From Nocardia spumae (GTDB lineage Bacteria > Actinomycetota > Actinomycetes > Mycobacteriales > Mycobacteriaceae): a DNA stretch of 64,000 bases. A program made the translations under genes and the position numbers. The notes beneath the pieces were generated by a model. It made no database searches. It was given only the letters and a program-made list of their open reading frames with translations, and was not told the DNA's origin. Location of the stretch: positions 4,588,001-4,652,000 of the forward strand of contig NZ_JAJFZL010000001.1 in the NCBI RefSeq assembly GCF_020733635.1. Direction: 5' to 3'. Each line of letters starts with the position of its first letter. Positions within the stretch are counted from its first letter, which is position 1. Of this stretch, positions 56,628-64,000 are shown in pieces.

Positions 56628-57554
56628 TCAGACCGCGCGCAGGACATCCAGCGCATGTGTCAGGTCGTCGGGATATTCGCTGGTGATCTCGATCCAGCGC
56701 CCGTCGGCCGGATGGGCGAAGCCCAGACTGCGCGCATGCAGCCACTGCCGCTGCAGGCCCAGCCGGTCGGCCAGCCGCGGATCGGCGCCGTAGGTCAGAT
56801 CACCGCAGCAGGGGTGGCGGATCGCGGAGAAGTGCACTCGGATCTGGTGGGTGCGACCGGTTTCGAGATGGATGTCGAGCAGACTCGCGGCCTGGAAGGC
56901 CTCGACCGTGTCGTAGTGGGTGACACTGGGCCGGCCGTCGGCGGTGACGGCGAATTTCCAGTCGTTGCCGCGGGCGCGGCCGATCGGCGCGTCGATGGTG
57001 CCGCTGGAGGGATCGGGATGCCCCTGCACCAGCGCGTGATAGCGCTTGTCCACGGTGCGCTGCTTGAACGCCCGCTTGAGCATGGTGTAGGCGTGCTCGG
57101 ACTGGGCCACCACCATGACCCCGGAGGTCCCGACGTCGAGCCGGTGCACGATGCCCTGGCGTTCGTGCGCGCCGGAGGTCGAGATGCGGTATCCCATCGC
57201 GGCCAGCCCGCCGACGACGGTCGGTCCGGACCATCCGACGCCGGTGTGCGCGGCGACCCCGACCGGTTTGTCGACGGCGACGATATCGTCGTCGGCGTAG
57301 AGGATGTTCATGCCCTCGACCGGGGTGGCCTCGACCGTCAGTTCCCGCTTGGGTTCGGGGAACTCCACCTCCAGCCAGGCGCCGGCCACGAGCCGATCGG
57401 ATTTTCCGGCCGCGACACCGTCGATCTGGACCGAGCCGTCCTCGGTGAGCGTGGCGACCGCGGTCCGCGACAGGCCCAGCAGGCGCGAGAGCCCCGCATC
57501 GACCCGCATACCGTCCAGACCGTCGGGAATCGGCATGGCGCGCGTCTCCCTCAT
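56628..57554 (-). CDS. rluD: rRNA large-subunit pseudouridine synthase D
   Basis: Isomerises specific uridines of 23S rRNA. 308 residues. N-terminal S4 RNA-binding domain ([43 protein letters not shown]), then the catalytic motif [17 protein letters not shown] with the active-site Asp, and the ending [31 protein letters not shown] 57554 has AGGAGG about 9 bases upstream and overlaps the lspA stop (ATGA); ATG 57536 is another candidate. lspA-rluD is the standard neighbourhood in actinobacteria. Confidence 0.96.
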   Translation of the reverse strand: MRETRAMPIPDGLDGMRVDAGLSRLLGLSRTAVATLTEDGSVQIDGVAAGKSDRLVAGAWLEVEFPEPKRELTVEATPVEGMNILYADDDIVAVDKPVGVAAHTGVGWSGPTVVGGLAAMGYRISTSGAHERQGIVHRLDVGTSGVMVVAQSEHAYTMLKRAFKQRTVDKRYHALVQGHPDPSSGTIDAPIGRARGNDWKFAVTADGRPSVTHYDTVEAFQAASLLDIHLETGRTHQIRVHFSAIRHPCCGDLTYGADPRLADRLGLQRQWLHARSLGFAHPADGRWIEITSEYPDDLTHALDVLRAV

Positions 57555-58267
57555 GCGCCCGCCTCCTCGTCACCGTCGCTGTCACCGGAACGGGTGCCGT
57601 CGGGTTCGAAACCGAAGACCGTCAGCACGACCAGCAGAATCGCGCCGCAGACGATCGAGGAATCGGCGACGTTGAAGACCGGCCACCATTTCGTGACGGC
57701 GATGAAGTCGATCACGTGTCCCTGCAGTGGACCGGGCGAACGGAACAGCCGGTCCACCAGATTGCCGAGCGCGCCGCCCAGCACCAGGCCCAGGCCGACG
57801 GCCCAGCCCAGCGACCGCAGTGTGCGGCCGATCCGGATCACGCCGATGACCACCGCGACCGCGATCAGGGTCAGCAGCCAGGTCATCCCCGTGGCCATCG
57901 AGAAGGCCGCACCGGAATTGCGGATCAGCGTCAGCCGCACCAGGTCACCGATGATCGAAATCGGTTCCCCCGGCGTCATCTTCGCCACCACCAGTGCCTT
58001 GGTGCCCAGGTCGGCGAGCAGTACGACGGCCGCGATCGCCAGCAGCCACGGCAACCGGCGCGGGAAGGCCGAGGCGGCGCCCGTGGAACCGTCGGGCGTG
58101 TCGGAGCCGGGCTCGGCGACCTCGCCACCCGGCTCGGCCGCGTCCCCGCCGGGGCCGGCACCGGTTTCGCGGCCGCCGGATCCGCTGTCGTTCCGGTCCG
58201 CCGCGGTCTCGTGACCAGGGTCGTCGGAGTCTTCGAGGTGTTGCTCACGCGGCCGGTCCGTATTCAC
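57551..58267 (-). CDS. lspA: Lipoprotein signal peptidase
   Basis: Aspartic membrane protease that cuts prolipoproteins. 238 residues, longer than the usual 160-200 because of an N-terminal extension of about 70 residues rich in Asp, Glu, Gly and Pro, plus a short acidic tail. Four membrane helices and both catalytic Asp are present: [11 protein letters not shown] and [24 protein letters not shown] is also conserved. GTG 58267 begins the frame; no Met or Val near the first helix offers a clear internal start. The lipoproteins encoded beside it (58380, 59372) are likely substrates. Confidence 0.95.
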   Translation of the reverse strand: MNTDRPREQHLEDSDDPGHETAADRNDSGSGGRETGAGPGGDAAEPGGEVAEPGSDTPDGSTGAASAFPRRLPWLLAIAAVVLLADLGTKALVVAKMTPGEPISIIGDLVRLTLIRNSGAAFSMATGMTWLLTLIAVAVVIGVIRIGRTLRSLGWAVGLGLVLGGALGNLVDRLFRSPGPLQGHVIDFIAVTKWWPVFNVADSSIVCGAILLVVLTVFGFEPDGTRSGDSDGDEEAGA

Positions 58268-58366
58268 AGCTAGACATCATTCCTCATGCCGCCGGCATCC
58301 CGACGCGGTGCTGTCGCCCGGTGCCCGCGGGCGGGGTTGTCAAAGCTGTTTTTCAGGAACCGGTCG

Positions 58367-58372
58367 TACCCT
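58367..58372 (+). promoter_or_regulatory. Leaderless -10 element (58380 gene)
   Basis: TACCCT, 7 bases before GTG 58380. Confidence 0.45.
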
Positions 58373-58379
58373 GTTCGGC

Positions 58380-59375
58380 GTGACGGTGTTGTCTTCCCAC
58401 TCCTGCGACTCGGTGACCGGTCCGCGCCCTCCGGGGGCGCCGGGCCGGCTCCCGAACCCGCGTACCGTGCGCTCGGGAGTGCTGTTGATGGTGCTCGCGG
58501 TCACCCTGTCCGCACTCGGCGTCGGTTGCGGTGACAGTACCGAGGCCACCAGTGACGCCGAGGTCGAACCGTCCGGGTTCGGCAAGGAGGTCACCATGCC
58601 GATCGCCGCGGCGGTCGCGACCGTGGTCGCGCCGGGCGAGGAGCCGCGCGCCCCGCTGCGACCGGCCGTGCCGCGCGGGACCACCCAGCAGGTGACGCTG
58701 CGGACCGATCACCACATCGACGAGCAGATCAACGATCAAGCGGTCCGGAGCTTCTCACCGGCCGCGGTGACGATCCCGCTCACCGCCGACGCGAGGTCCG
58801 ACGGCGTCGATCTGGTACTCGGCACGGCCACCTCGACCGATCCGGGACTGGATCATCAGCTGCTCTCCGCCGACGGTTCCCACGCCGGACTCGAGTTCAC
58901 CGAACTCGGTGCGATCACCGCACTGCGGATGGCGCCGGCGCCGTCCACTCCCGACGCCGCGCGCGCCGCCATCGAACAGGCCTTCTACCAAGCGGTCTAC
59001 GAGGCGATCGCCTTCCCCCACGATCCGGTCGGCGAGGGCGCGGTGTGGACCGTGCATCAGCAGGTGTCGGGTCTGGTCCCGCTGGATCAGACGACGACCG
59101 CGACGCTCACCCGGCGCAACGGTAATCTGCTGACCATCGATCTCGACATCAGCCAAGCACCGAAATCGCCCACCTGGCAGCTGCCGAACAACTCCGGCGC
59201 CCTCGACATCGTCGATTACCTGATGCACGGCAGTGGCACCATCACCGTGGATCTCGGACTGCCGCTTCCGGTTTCGGGTGCGATCACCATCGGAGGCAAC
59301 CAGTGCTACCGCGACCCGCACACCGATGTACTGGTGCGACAGGACGTCCGGACGCAGGTGCAATGGGGCGAATGA
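58380..59375 (+). CDS. Putative lipoprotein, unknown function
   Basis: Exported protein of 331 residues from GTG 58380 (leaderless layout; an upstream frame to 58308 is rejected). The signal region is VRSGVLLMVLAVTLSALGVGC, with a weak lipobox. The mature part is beta-rich with repeated strands (QQVTLRTDHHIDEQINDQAV, DGVDLVLGTATSTDPGLDHQLLS, EGAVWTVHQQVSGLVPLDQTTTATLTRRNGNLLTIDLDISQ, GSGTITVDLGLPLPVSGAITIGGNQ). It resembles outer-envelope DUF6263-like lipoproteins in pattern, but I do not assign a family. The next lipoprotein gene overlaps its stop (ATGA). Confidence 0.7.
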   Translation: MTVLSSHSCDSVTGPRPPGAPGRLPNPRTVRSGVLLMVLAVTLSALGVGCGDSTEATSDAEVEPSGFGKEVTMPIAAAVATVVAPGEEPRAPLRPAVPRGTTQQVTLRTDHHIDEQINDQAVRSFSPAAVTIPLTADARSDGVDLVLGTATSTDPGLDHQLLSADGSHAGLEFTELGAITALRMAPAPSTPDAARAAIEQAFYQAVYEAIAFPHDPVGEGAVWTVHQQVSGLVPLDQTTTATLTRRNGNLLTIDLDISQAPKSPTWQLPNNSGALDIVDYLMHGSGTITVDLGLPLPVSGAITIGGNQCYRDPHTDVLVRQDVRTQVQWGE

Positions 59376-60070
59376 CCCGAGCCGCCGTCGTGCTCGCGGG
59401 GGTCGTCGCCGGCGTGAGCGCATGCGGGAATCACGATCAGTCGTTGCCGGCGCTGCCCTCGACGGTGGCCGCGCCACCGATCACCGCTCCCGCGGTCACC
59501 GATTCCGAGGTGCTGCGCGCGCTGCTGCTGGGGCCGGCCGATATGCCCGCCGGTTTCACCCAGCTCGACGATGCCGCACCGGGCAACGGGCCCACCCCAC
59601 AGGATCGCTCGCGCACCGAACCCGCCGAATGCGCGAAAGTGCTGGCGCCGGTGGCGGATCTGTACGCCGGGCCCACCGCCCGCAGCGCGGCCCACTACTC
59701 CTCCCCCAACTTCGCGAGTATCGATATCGATATCGCCAGTTACGCCGACGGTGGCGCGGCACAGGCCTTCTCCGCGGTCCAGAAACTGGCGCACGCCTGC
59801 GGTAGTTACTCCGGCACCGACGCCGACGGCACGTCGGTCTCCTACCGGCTGGGCGGGCTGTCCCAGCCCGCCGCCGGTGACGCCTCGACCTCGTTCCAGG
59901 TCCGCACCACCAGCGAAGGGATGTCGCTGTATTCGGCGGCGACCGTCGCGGTGGTGGGCAGCACTATCGTGCAGATCGCCGAAACCTCACCGGCACAGGT
60001 CGAGCCGAACGCACTGCGGGATCTCACCGATAAGCAGATCCGCCGGATGACCGGCGCCACCGGGCCCTAG
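59372..60070 (+). CDS. Sensor-domain-like lipoprotein
   Basis: Exported protein of 232 residues. ATG 59372 overlaps the previous stop and follows GGGG. Signal peptide with a good lipobox VSAC (MTRAAVVLAGVVAGVSAC). The mature part has LLGPADMPAGFTQLDD, ECAKVLAPVADLY, then SIDIDIASYADGGAAQAFSAVQKLAHACGSYSG and TVAVVGSTIVQIAETS, a pattern seen in PknH-type sensor domains and related mycobacterial lipoproteins; the Cys pair (AECAKV, HACGSY) is a likely disulfide. Coupled to the 58380 lipoprotein, suggesting a joint role at the envelope. Confidence 0.72.
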   Translation: MTRAAVVLAGVVAGVSACGNHDQSLPALPSTVAAPPITAPAVTDSEVLRALLLGPADMPAGFTQLDDAAPGNGPTPQDRSRTEPAECAKVLAPVADLYAGPTARSAAHYSSPNFASIDIDIASYADGGAAQAFSAVQKLAHACGSYSGTDADGTSVSYRLGGLSQPAAGDASTSFQVRTTSEGMSLYSAATVAVVGSTIVQIAETSPAQVEPNALRDLTDKQIRRMTGATGP

Positions 60071-60140
60071 AACTACACCTAGTTCGGTACCCGCCGCGGG
60101 ATGCCGGCCGCGTCGGCTCGGCACCTCCGGGCGCCCGGCC

Positions 60141-63100
60141 TCACCCCCACGCGGTGTTGATGTGACCGGGATTCCACATCCCGCCGCGAGTCTCGCGAGT
60201 GACCGAGGGTACGGCCGCGGTCGCGGTGGTGTCGCGCGGCGTCAGCCGCTGCAACTCACCCCAGTCCCGGCGCCAGTCGTCCTTCAGGTAGGTGGCCAGC
60301 GTCTGCGAGCTCAGCAACTGCTGACTCCAGCCCAGCGGGCCACCGCCCTCGTGACTCTCCCACAGTGTGGTGTCGTGTGCGGCGGTCCGGTCGGGCAGGA
60401 TCCGCCAGCCCGGGGCCTGCGCGATCCCGTCACGATGATCGTAGGGCCGCTGGCACGGGAACTGCAGTCCCACCGCCCAATCCAGGAGCACCGGGTTGTG
60501 CGAGCCGACCATGTCCTGCAGCGTGGTGGTGCGCGGAATCCGTGGCGGGGTCAGCGCCACCCACTGGTTCGGATCGCGGCTGGTGTCGTCGGCGACGACA
60601 CGGATCACATCGGCCCGGGCCGGGATCTGATCCAGCGGCACTCGCAGATTCCGCCACGACGGGGACGGCCCGATATCCATCGGGACGACCGACCCCAGCG
60701 TCCGGGCGCCGGTCGGTGAATCGCTGGTGCCGTATTCGATTTCGACCTTCTGCCCGGGTGAGACGACGCCGTCCTTGTCGATGGAACGGATGCGCCCGGC
60801 CGCGGTGACCGCCACGATGCCGGTGCGCTCGGCCGGATCGGGCAGCCGGTACCAGCCGGTGGTCAGGTGCGCCGGATCCTGCTCACCGGCGGTGCCCAAC
60901 TCGGGTGTGGTCCGCGAATCGAGGCCGAACGGCAGTGGCGCGCCGGCGGTCTGGGTACCGGCCTCGCTCTGGTTCTTACCGCTGTCGAAGGCGCTGGAGA
61001 TACTGCTGCTGTTGGTCGGCTCGCCCTCGGGCGTCAGGTCACCGACACCGTTGGGCACGAATCCGGCGGCCCCCGCGGTGAACGCCGACTGGGGATCACC
61101 GGTGAGCGGCGCCAGCATCGACGCGTTCGGATCGGTTTCGACGAGGACGTCGTCGGCCAGCCCGCACGGCTCACCCAGCACCGCATCGATATTCGAGCGG
61201 GCCAGCGAGAACGCCGGGTACTGGGCGACGGCGCCCTTGGCGAACGAGGCCATCTCGAAGACCACCAGCAAAGCCGCGGCCACGGTCAGCGGCGGGATCT
61301 TCGCCCAGCGCCAGCCGATGCGCGAAACGCGGTGTGGCGTACCGGGTTCGGGAGCCCGCACATGCCACCATCCGGCCAGCGCGAGCAGCAGCACGGCGAC
61401 CACCAGGAAGAGCTTGCTGAGTCCGAACCCGTGCACCGAGGGTGGCTTGTCCCACCACGGGATGCCGTAGCTGGAGACGTACCACCATTCGTTGACACTG
61501 GTGAAGATCTGCGCCATCACCAGTGCGACCACCGCGCCGAACAGCGCGCGGTTGCGTGGTGAGCGCATCACCCGCGGGCCGACGGCCACCGCGGTCAGCA
61601 CCGCCACCGCCCCGGCGAGCCCGGCGTAGACGCCGTTGTGGTGGGTGAATTTGGTCGGTGTGGTGGCCATCAGCAGCATCGACGCGAACGTGATGCCGAG
61701 CAGACGCCGGGCGGGCCCGCCCGCGGTGAACGGAATCCGGCCGCCCTTGCGCAGCAGGACGAATACGCAGACCAGCAGGCCCAGCCACATCGCGACCATG
61801 CCGAAGCGGCGGCCGATCGAGCCGTCCGCGGTCGGCATGAACAGCCACTGATAGTTCAGATAGTCGTTGTACCAGGGGTCCGACGGCCCGACCGCGGTGT
61901 GCACACGCCGCATCTCGAACATCGCGGCCAGCGGCTGCACCGCGAACGCGAAAGCCAGCACCAGCGCTCCGGCGGCGGCCAGCGGCGCCAGGAGCGCACC
62001 GTAACCGCGCAGCACCGCCCACCGGGAGCGGCGCCCACCGGTGGCCGGATCGGCGGCCAGCTCACGCGCCCGCGCGCTACCGAAGCGGAAGACGGTGCGC
62101 ATGCCCGCCAGCAGCGGCGCCACGCAGATCACACCCGAGGGCGCGGCCGTGAAACTGAAGGCCGCCACCAGGATCGCGATCGCGTACGGCAGCAACCGCC
62201 GGGTCGCGATCGCGCGTTCGACGAAACACCAGGTCAGCAGAACGCAGACCGCGATGACCGGCTCCGGCCGCAAGCCGTTGTTGTAGGGCAGCCACACCGC
62301 CAGGAAGATCAGCGCGCCGGTCCAGACCGCGACTCGGTCGTGGCGCACCGCCACCCCGAGCCGCGGGATCACCTCCCGGCTCAACGCCAGCCAGGTCACC
62401 ACACCGGCCAGCAGCGTCGGTATCCGCATCCACGGACTGGCGGTGCTGATCTCGGTCATGTGGGCGATGATGTCGTACGGCGGTGTGCCGACCGGATTTT
62501 CGGGCACGCCGAAGAATCGGAAGTAGTTCGCCATATAGCCCGAGGCCAGTGACGCGCGCGCCATACCGAACTGATAACCGTCGTCGGAGGTGGTCGATCC
62601 GATGAAATGCCACACCACGAGGCTGCCGAGCACCACGGCGTCGACCACGCCGAACGACCACCACCGCTGCGGCAGCCAGCGCCGGACCCGGCGGCCGTCG
62701 AGCCGGTCCAGGCGGAACAGCGCGGCCAGCGCGATGAGGGTGAACACCACGGCCAGCACCGTGGCCACCCGCTTGATCATGGTGGGCACCACCGAGAATC
62801 GGCTGTCGACCTGGGCGGTGACGCTGGTCCCGGCCGCCGCGGTCAGATCGCTGTAGACGCCCACCAGCTGAGGACGCCAATCCCCCTGCAGTGTCACCGG
62901 TTTCACATCCGTGCCGGTGAAAGTCGCGGTGGTGTGCGAGATCTCGGAGTGCACCGTGAGGACGCAGCCGGCACCCAGCCGATCGACCGGCACACTGGCG
63001 AGGGACTGATTGCGCAGCACCGCCTCGAACTGCCCCGGTTTACCGTCGGTTCCGGGCCGCACCCGGGCGACGAAGCCGTACCTCTCCCGATCCGGTGCGC

Positions 63101-63422
63101 CCGCGGGCATCGTCGAGGTCAGCGTCGTGCCCTCGACGGGCAACTGCGATACCGCGGCGCACGGAACGGTGGCATCGAAGGTCAGCGGCGCGTACGACAC
63201 CAGCGGGGCATCGATCCCGCGGGTCGATCCCCGCTGCGGCCACGACAGCGTGGTGTGGTCGACCTGGACCGGCAGCAGCGGCACCGCGATGGCGCACAGG
63301 GCGCCCAGCAGTCCGGCGATGAGTGCGATCGGCTGGGCCCAGCGAGCGAATCGTGACCGGTCGACCCGGTGTCCCTGTCCTGCAGCGGGCGCGTCGTCCG
63401 CCCTCACCATCGTGTCGGTCAC
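60141..63422 (-). CDS. Arabinosyltransferase, EmbA/B/C type
   Basis: Large GT-C transferase of 1093 residues that adds arabinose from decaprenyl-phosphoarabinose to arabinogalactan or lipoarabinomannan. The catalytic Asp pair is in STTSDDGYQFGMARASLASGYMANYFRFFG; about thirteen membrane helices follow, then an extracytoplasmic carbohydrate-binding C-terminus with DWAVGLQFPCQRPYDH and PSWRNLRVPLDQIPARADVIRVVADD. Which Emb it equals cannot be told from one gene. GTG 63422 follows TAGCAT by 8 bases (leaderless); the frame continues to 63449. No other emb gene is in the window. Confidence 0.93.
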   Translation of the reverse strand: MTDTMVRADDAPAAGQGHRVDRSRFARWAQPIALIAGLLGALCAIAVPLLPVQVDHTTLSWPQRGSTRGIDAPLVSYAPLTFDATVPCAAVSQLPVEGTTLTSTMPAGAPDRERYGFVARVRPGTDGKPGQFEAVLRNQSLASVPVDRLGAGCVLTVHSEISHTTATFTGTDVKPVTLQGDWRPQLVGVYSDLTAAAGTSVTAQVDSRFSVVPTMIKRVATVLAVVFTLIALAALFRLDRLDGRRVRRWLPQRWWSFGVVDAVVLGSLVVWHFIGSTTSDDGYQFGMARASLASGYMANYFRFFGVPENPVGTPPYDIIAHMTEISTASPWMRIPTLLAGVVTWLALSREVIPRLGVAVRHDRVAVWTGALIFLAVWLPYNNGLRPEPVIAVCVLLTWCFVERAIATRRLLPYAIAILVAAFSFTAAPSGVICVAPLLAGMRTVFRFGSARARELAADPATGGRRSRWAVLRGYGALLAPLAAAGALVLAFAFAVQPLAAMFEMRRVHTAVGPSDPWYNDYLNYQWLFMPTADGSIGRRFGMVAMWLGLLVCVFVLLRKGGRIPFTAGGPARRLLGITFASMLLMATTPTKFTHHNGVYAGLAGAVAVLTAVAVGPRVMRSPRNRALFGAVVALVMAQIFTSVNEWWYVSSYGIPWWDKPPSVHGFGLSKLFLVVAVLLLALAGWWHVRAPEPGTPHRVSRIGWRWAKIPPLTVAAALLVVFEMASFAKGAVAQYPAFSLARSNIDAVLGEPCGLADDVLVETDPNASMLAPLTGDPQSAFTAGAAGFVPNGVGDLTPEGEPTNSSSISSAFDSGKNQSEAGTQTAGAPLPFGLDSRTTPELGTAGEQDPAHLTTGWYRLPDPAERTGIVAVTAAGRIRSIDKDGVVSPGQKVEIEYGTSDSPTGARTLGSVVPMDIGPSPSWRNLRVPLDQIPARADVIRVVADDTSRDPNQWVALTPPRIPRTTTLQDMVGSHNPVLLDWAVGLQFPCQRPYDHRDGIAQAPGWRILPDRTAAHDTTLWESHEGGGPLGWSQQLLSSQTLATYLKDDWRRDWGELQRLTPRDTTATAAVPSVTRETRGGMWNPGHINTAWG

Positions 63423-63430
63423 GGACGCAG

Positions 63431-63436
63431 ATGCTA
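63431..63436 (-). promoter_or_regulatory. Leaderless -10 element of the arabinosyltransferase gene
   Basis: TAGCAT on the minus strand, 8 bases before GTG 63422. Confidence 0.45.
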
Positions 63437-63545
63437 GCGCGGGCCCCACGAGGCGAACGAAGTCGTCCGACCTTTCTCAGTCTTTGTTTAGATTCCCCGC
63501 ACTCACGCCACGGCGAACCGCCACGTCATCGCCGTGTCGAACGAA

Positions 63546-63580
63546 GCGGGGCCGGCGTCCCGCAGGAGCGCCGGCCCCGC
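63546..63580 (-). terminator. Strong hairpin after the MTB12-like gene
   Basis: GCGGGGCCGGCG-N11-CGCCGGCCCCGC, a perfect 12-bp all-GC stem starting 18 bases past the stop. No T tract. It separates the MTB12-like gene from the arabinosyltransferase promoter. Confidence 0.7.
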
Positions 63581-63597
63581 GACGGGGATTACCGAAC

Positions 63598-64000
63598 CTA
63601 TTCGCACGCGGGCGACTGCTGGCCCAGGTTCTTCAGCGCGGCACAGGCCCAGCTCTTCTGCAGCTTCCACTGGCCGTCCTGCGCGACGAACGGCACGTCG
63701 GCCGGGTTCGGGGCGCCGCCGTTCACCGAGAAGTCCACCTTCGCCGTCAGCGTGTCGCCGCCCAGGTACTGCACCTGGGTGACGTTGATCTTGGCGTTGT
63801 TCTGCTGATACGCGTTGGTCAGGTTACCCATCATCTGGGGATCCTTGGCCAGCGCTTGCTGGCCGTCCTCGAGCCACTGCGCCTTCTGCTCGGCCGGCAC
63901 GTTCGGGTCCAGCGCCTGCGCCAGTTCCGTGTTCAGATCAGCGGCCGTCGGCACCGGGGGCGTGTTCGCGGCCGAGGTCGCCGCCGCTTTGCTCGTCGTG
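63598..64000 (-). CDS. MTB12-like secreted protein (5' end outside window)
   Basis: Partial gene; the frame stays open to base 64000 on the minus strand, about 133 codons visible. The sequence TAADLNTELAQALDPNVPAEQKAQWLEDGQQALAKDP...INVTQVQYLGGDTLTAKVDFSVNGGAPNPADVPFVAQDGQWKLQKSWACAALKNLG matches the NTF2-like pattern of low-molecular-weight antigen MTB12 (CFP-2). The Ala/Pro/Thr-rich stretch at the window edge is probably the linker after a signal peptide. Two Cys near the C-terminus may form a disulfide. Function unknown; secreted. Confidence 0.75.
   Translation of the reverse strand, partial: TTSKAAATSAANTPPVPTAADLNTELAQALDPNVPAEQKAQWLEDGQQALAKDPQMMGNLTNAYQQNNAKINVTQVQYLGGDTLTAKVDFSVNGGAPNPADVPFVAQDGQWKLQKSWACAALKNLGQQSPACE

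Noticed and set aside
60071..60140. Hairpin between the 59372 lipoprotein and the arabinosyltransferase
   Set aside because: Only short interrupted arms (TGCCG/CGGCA) and a loop-less CCGGGCGCCCGG palindrome; too weak to call a terminator.

Overview
The window is high-GC, densely coded actinobacterial chromosome, best matched by a Nocardia-like member of the Mycobacteriales. Supporting marks are an Emb-type arabinosyltransferase, an MTB12-like secreted protein, a Mce-associated-type protein, the biotin synthase helper BsaP next to bioB, the BioQ regulator, a CtpE-type P-ATPase, F420-dependent reductase and gene order that largely follows the M. tuberculosis Rv1539-Rv1608 region (known from memory, not searched). 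No rRNA, tRNA, CRISPR array, insertion sequence or prophage was recognised.

Layout: (1) 1-8605, peroxiredoxin end, a MarR regulator and the histidine genes, which are split into hisD-hisC-hisB-hisH and hisA-impA-hisF-hisI by an oppositely oriented secreted-protein gene. (2) 8752-15409, a DinB-type protein, a receptor Ser/Thr kinase downstream of a penicillin-binding protein, an arylamine N-acetyltransferase and a winged-helix protein. (3) 15466-20067, nadA-nadB-nadC facing the Nudix-type regulator nrtR, with a perfect palindrome between them. (4) 20197-24009, DedA protein, an unlisted 54-residue basic protein, a DUF2567-like membrane protein, bsaP, bioB and divergent bioQ. (5) 24031-27056, a cobalamin riboswitch followed by a three-gene corrinoid-type ABC importer. 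(6) 27066-32891, two small enzymes/unknowns, then bioA-bioF-bioD and a divergent MarR-GNAT fusion. (7) 32973-40398, treX-treY (no treZ), a secreted transglycosylase-like protein, a DUF2235 hydrolase and a small secreted protein. (8) 40817-46776, dnaE1, a small membrane protein, an F420-dependent reductase and ilvA. (9) 46840-52327, serine hydrolases, methyltransferase, RarD-like permease and PhzF-like protein. (10) 52428-58267, the cluster lspA-rluD-unknown-ADP-ribosylglycohydrolase-ctpE. (11) 58380-64000, two lipoproteins, an arabinosyltransferase and a partial MTB12-like gene.

Two regulatory themes run through the window. Three TGAAC-N3-GTTCA palindromes lie at bioB/bioQ, bioF and bioA, so BioQ probably controls all four biotin steps here. 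Eighteen genes carry a TANNNT hexamer 6-8 bases upstream of an ATG or GTG with no ribosome binding site, the arrangement expected of leaderless transcripts; this fixes several start codons and shows that hisA, bioF and ctpE have their own promoters inside apparent operons.

Functionally the window is mostly core metabolism (His, NAD, biotin, Ile, trehalose, DNA replication, envelope) with accessory genes scattered between. All coordinates and motifs were read by eye; family names rest on recognition of motifs and context without any database search.
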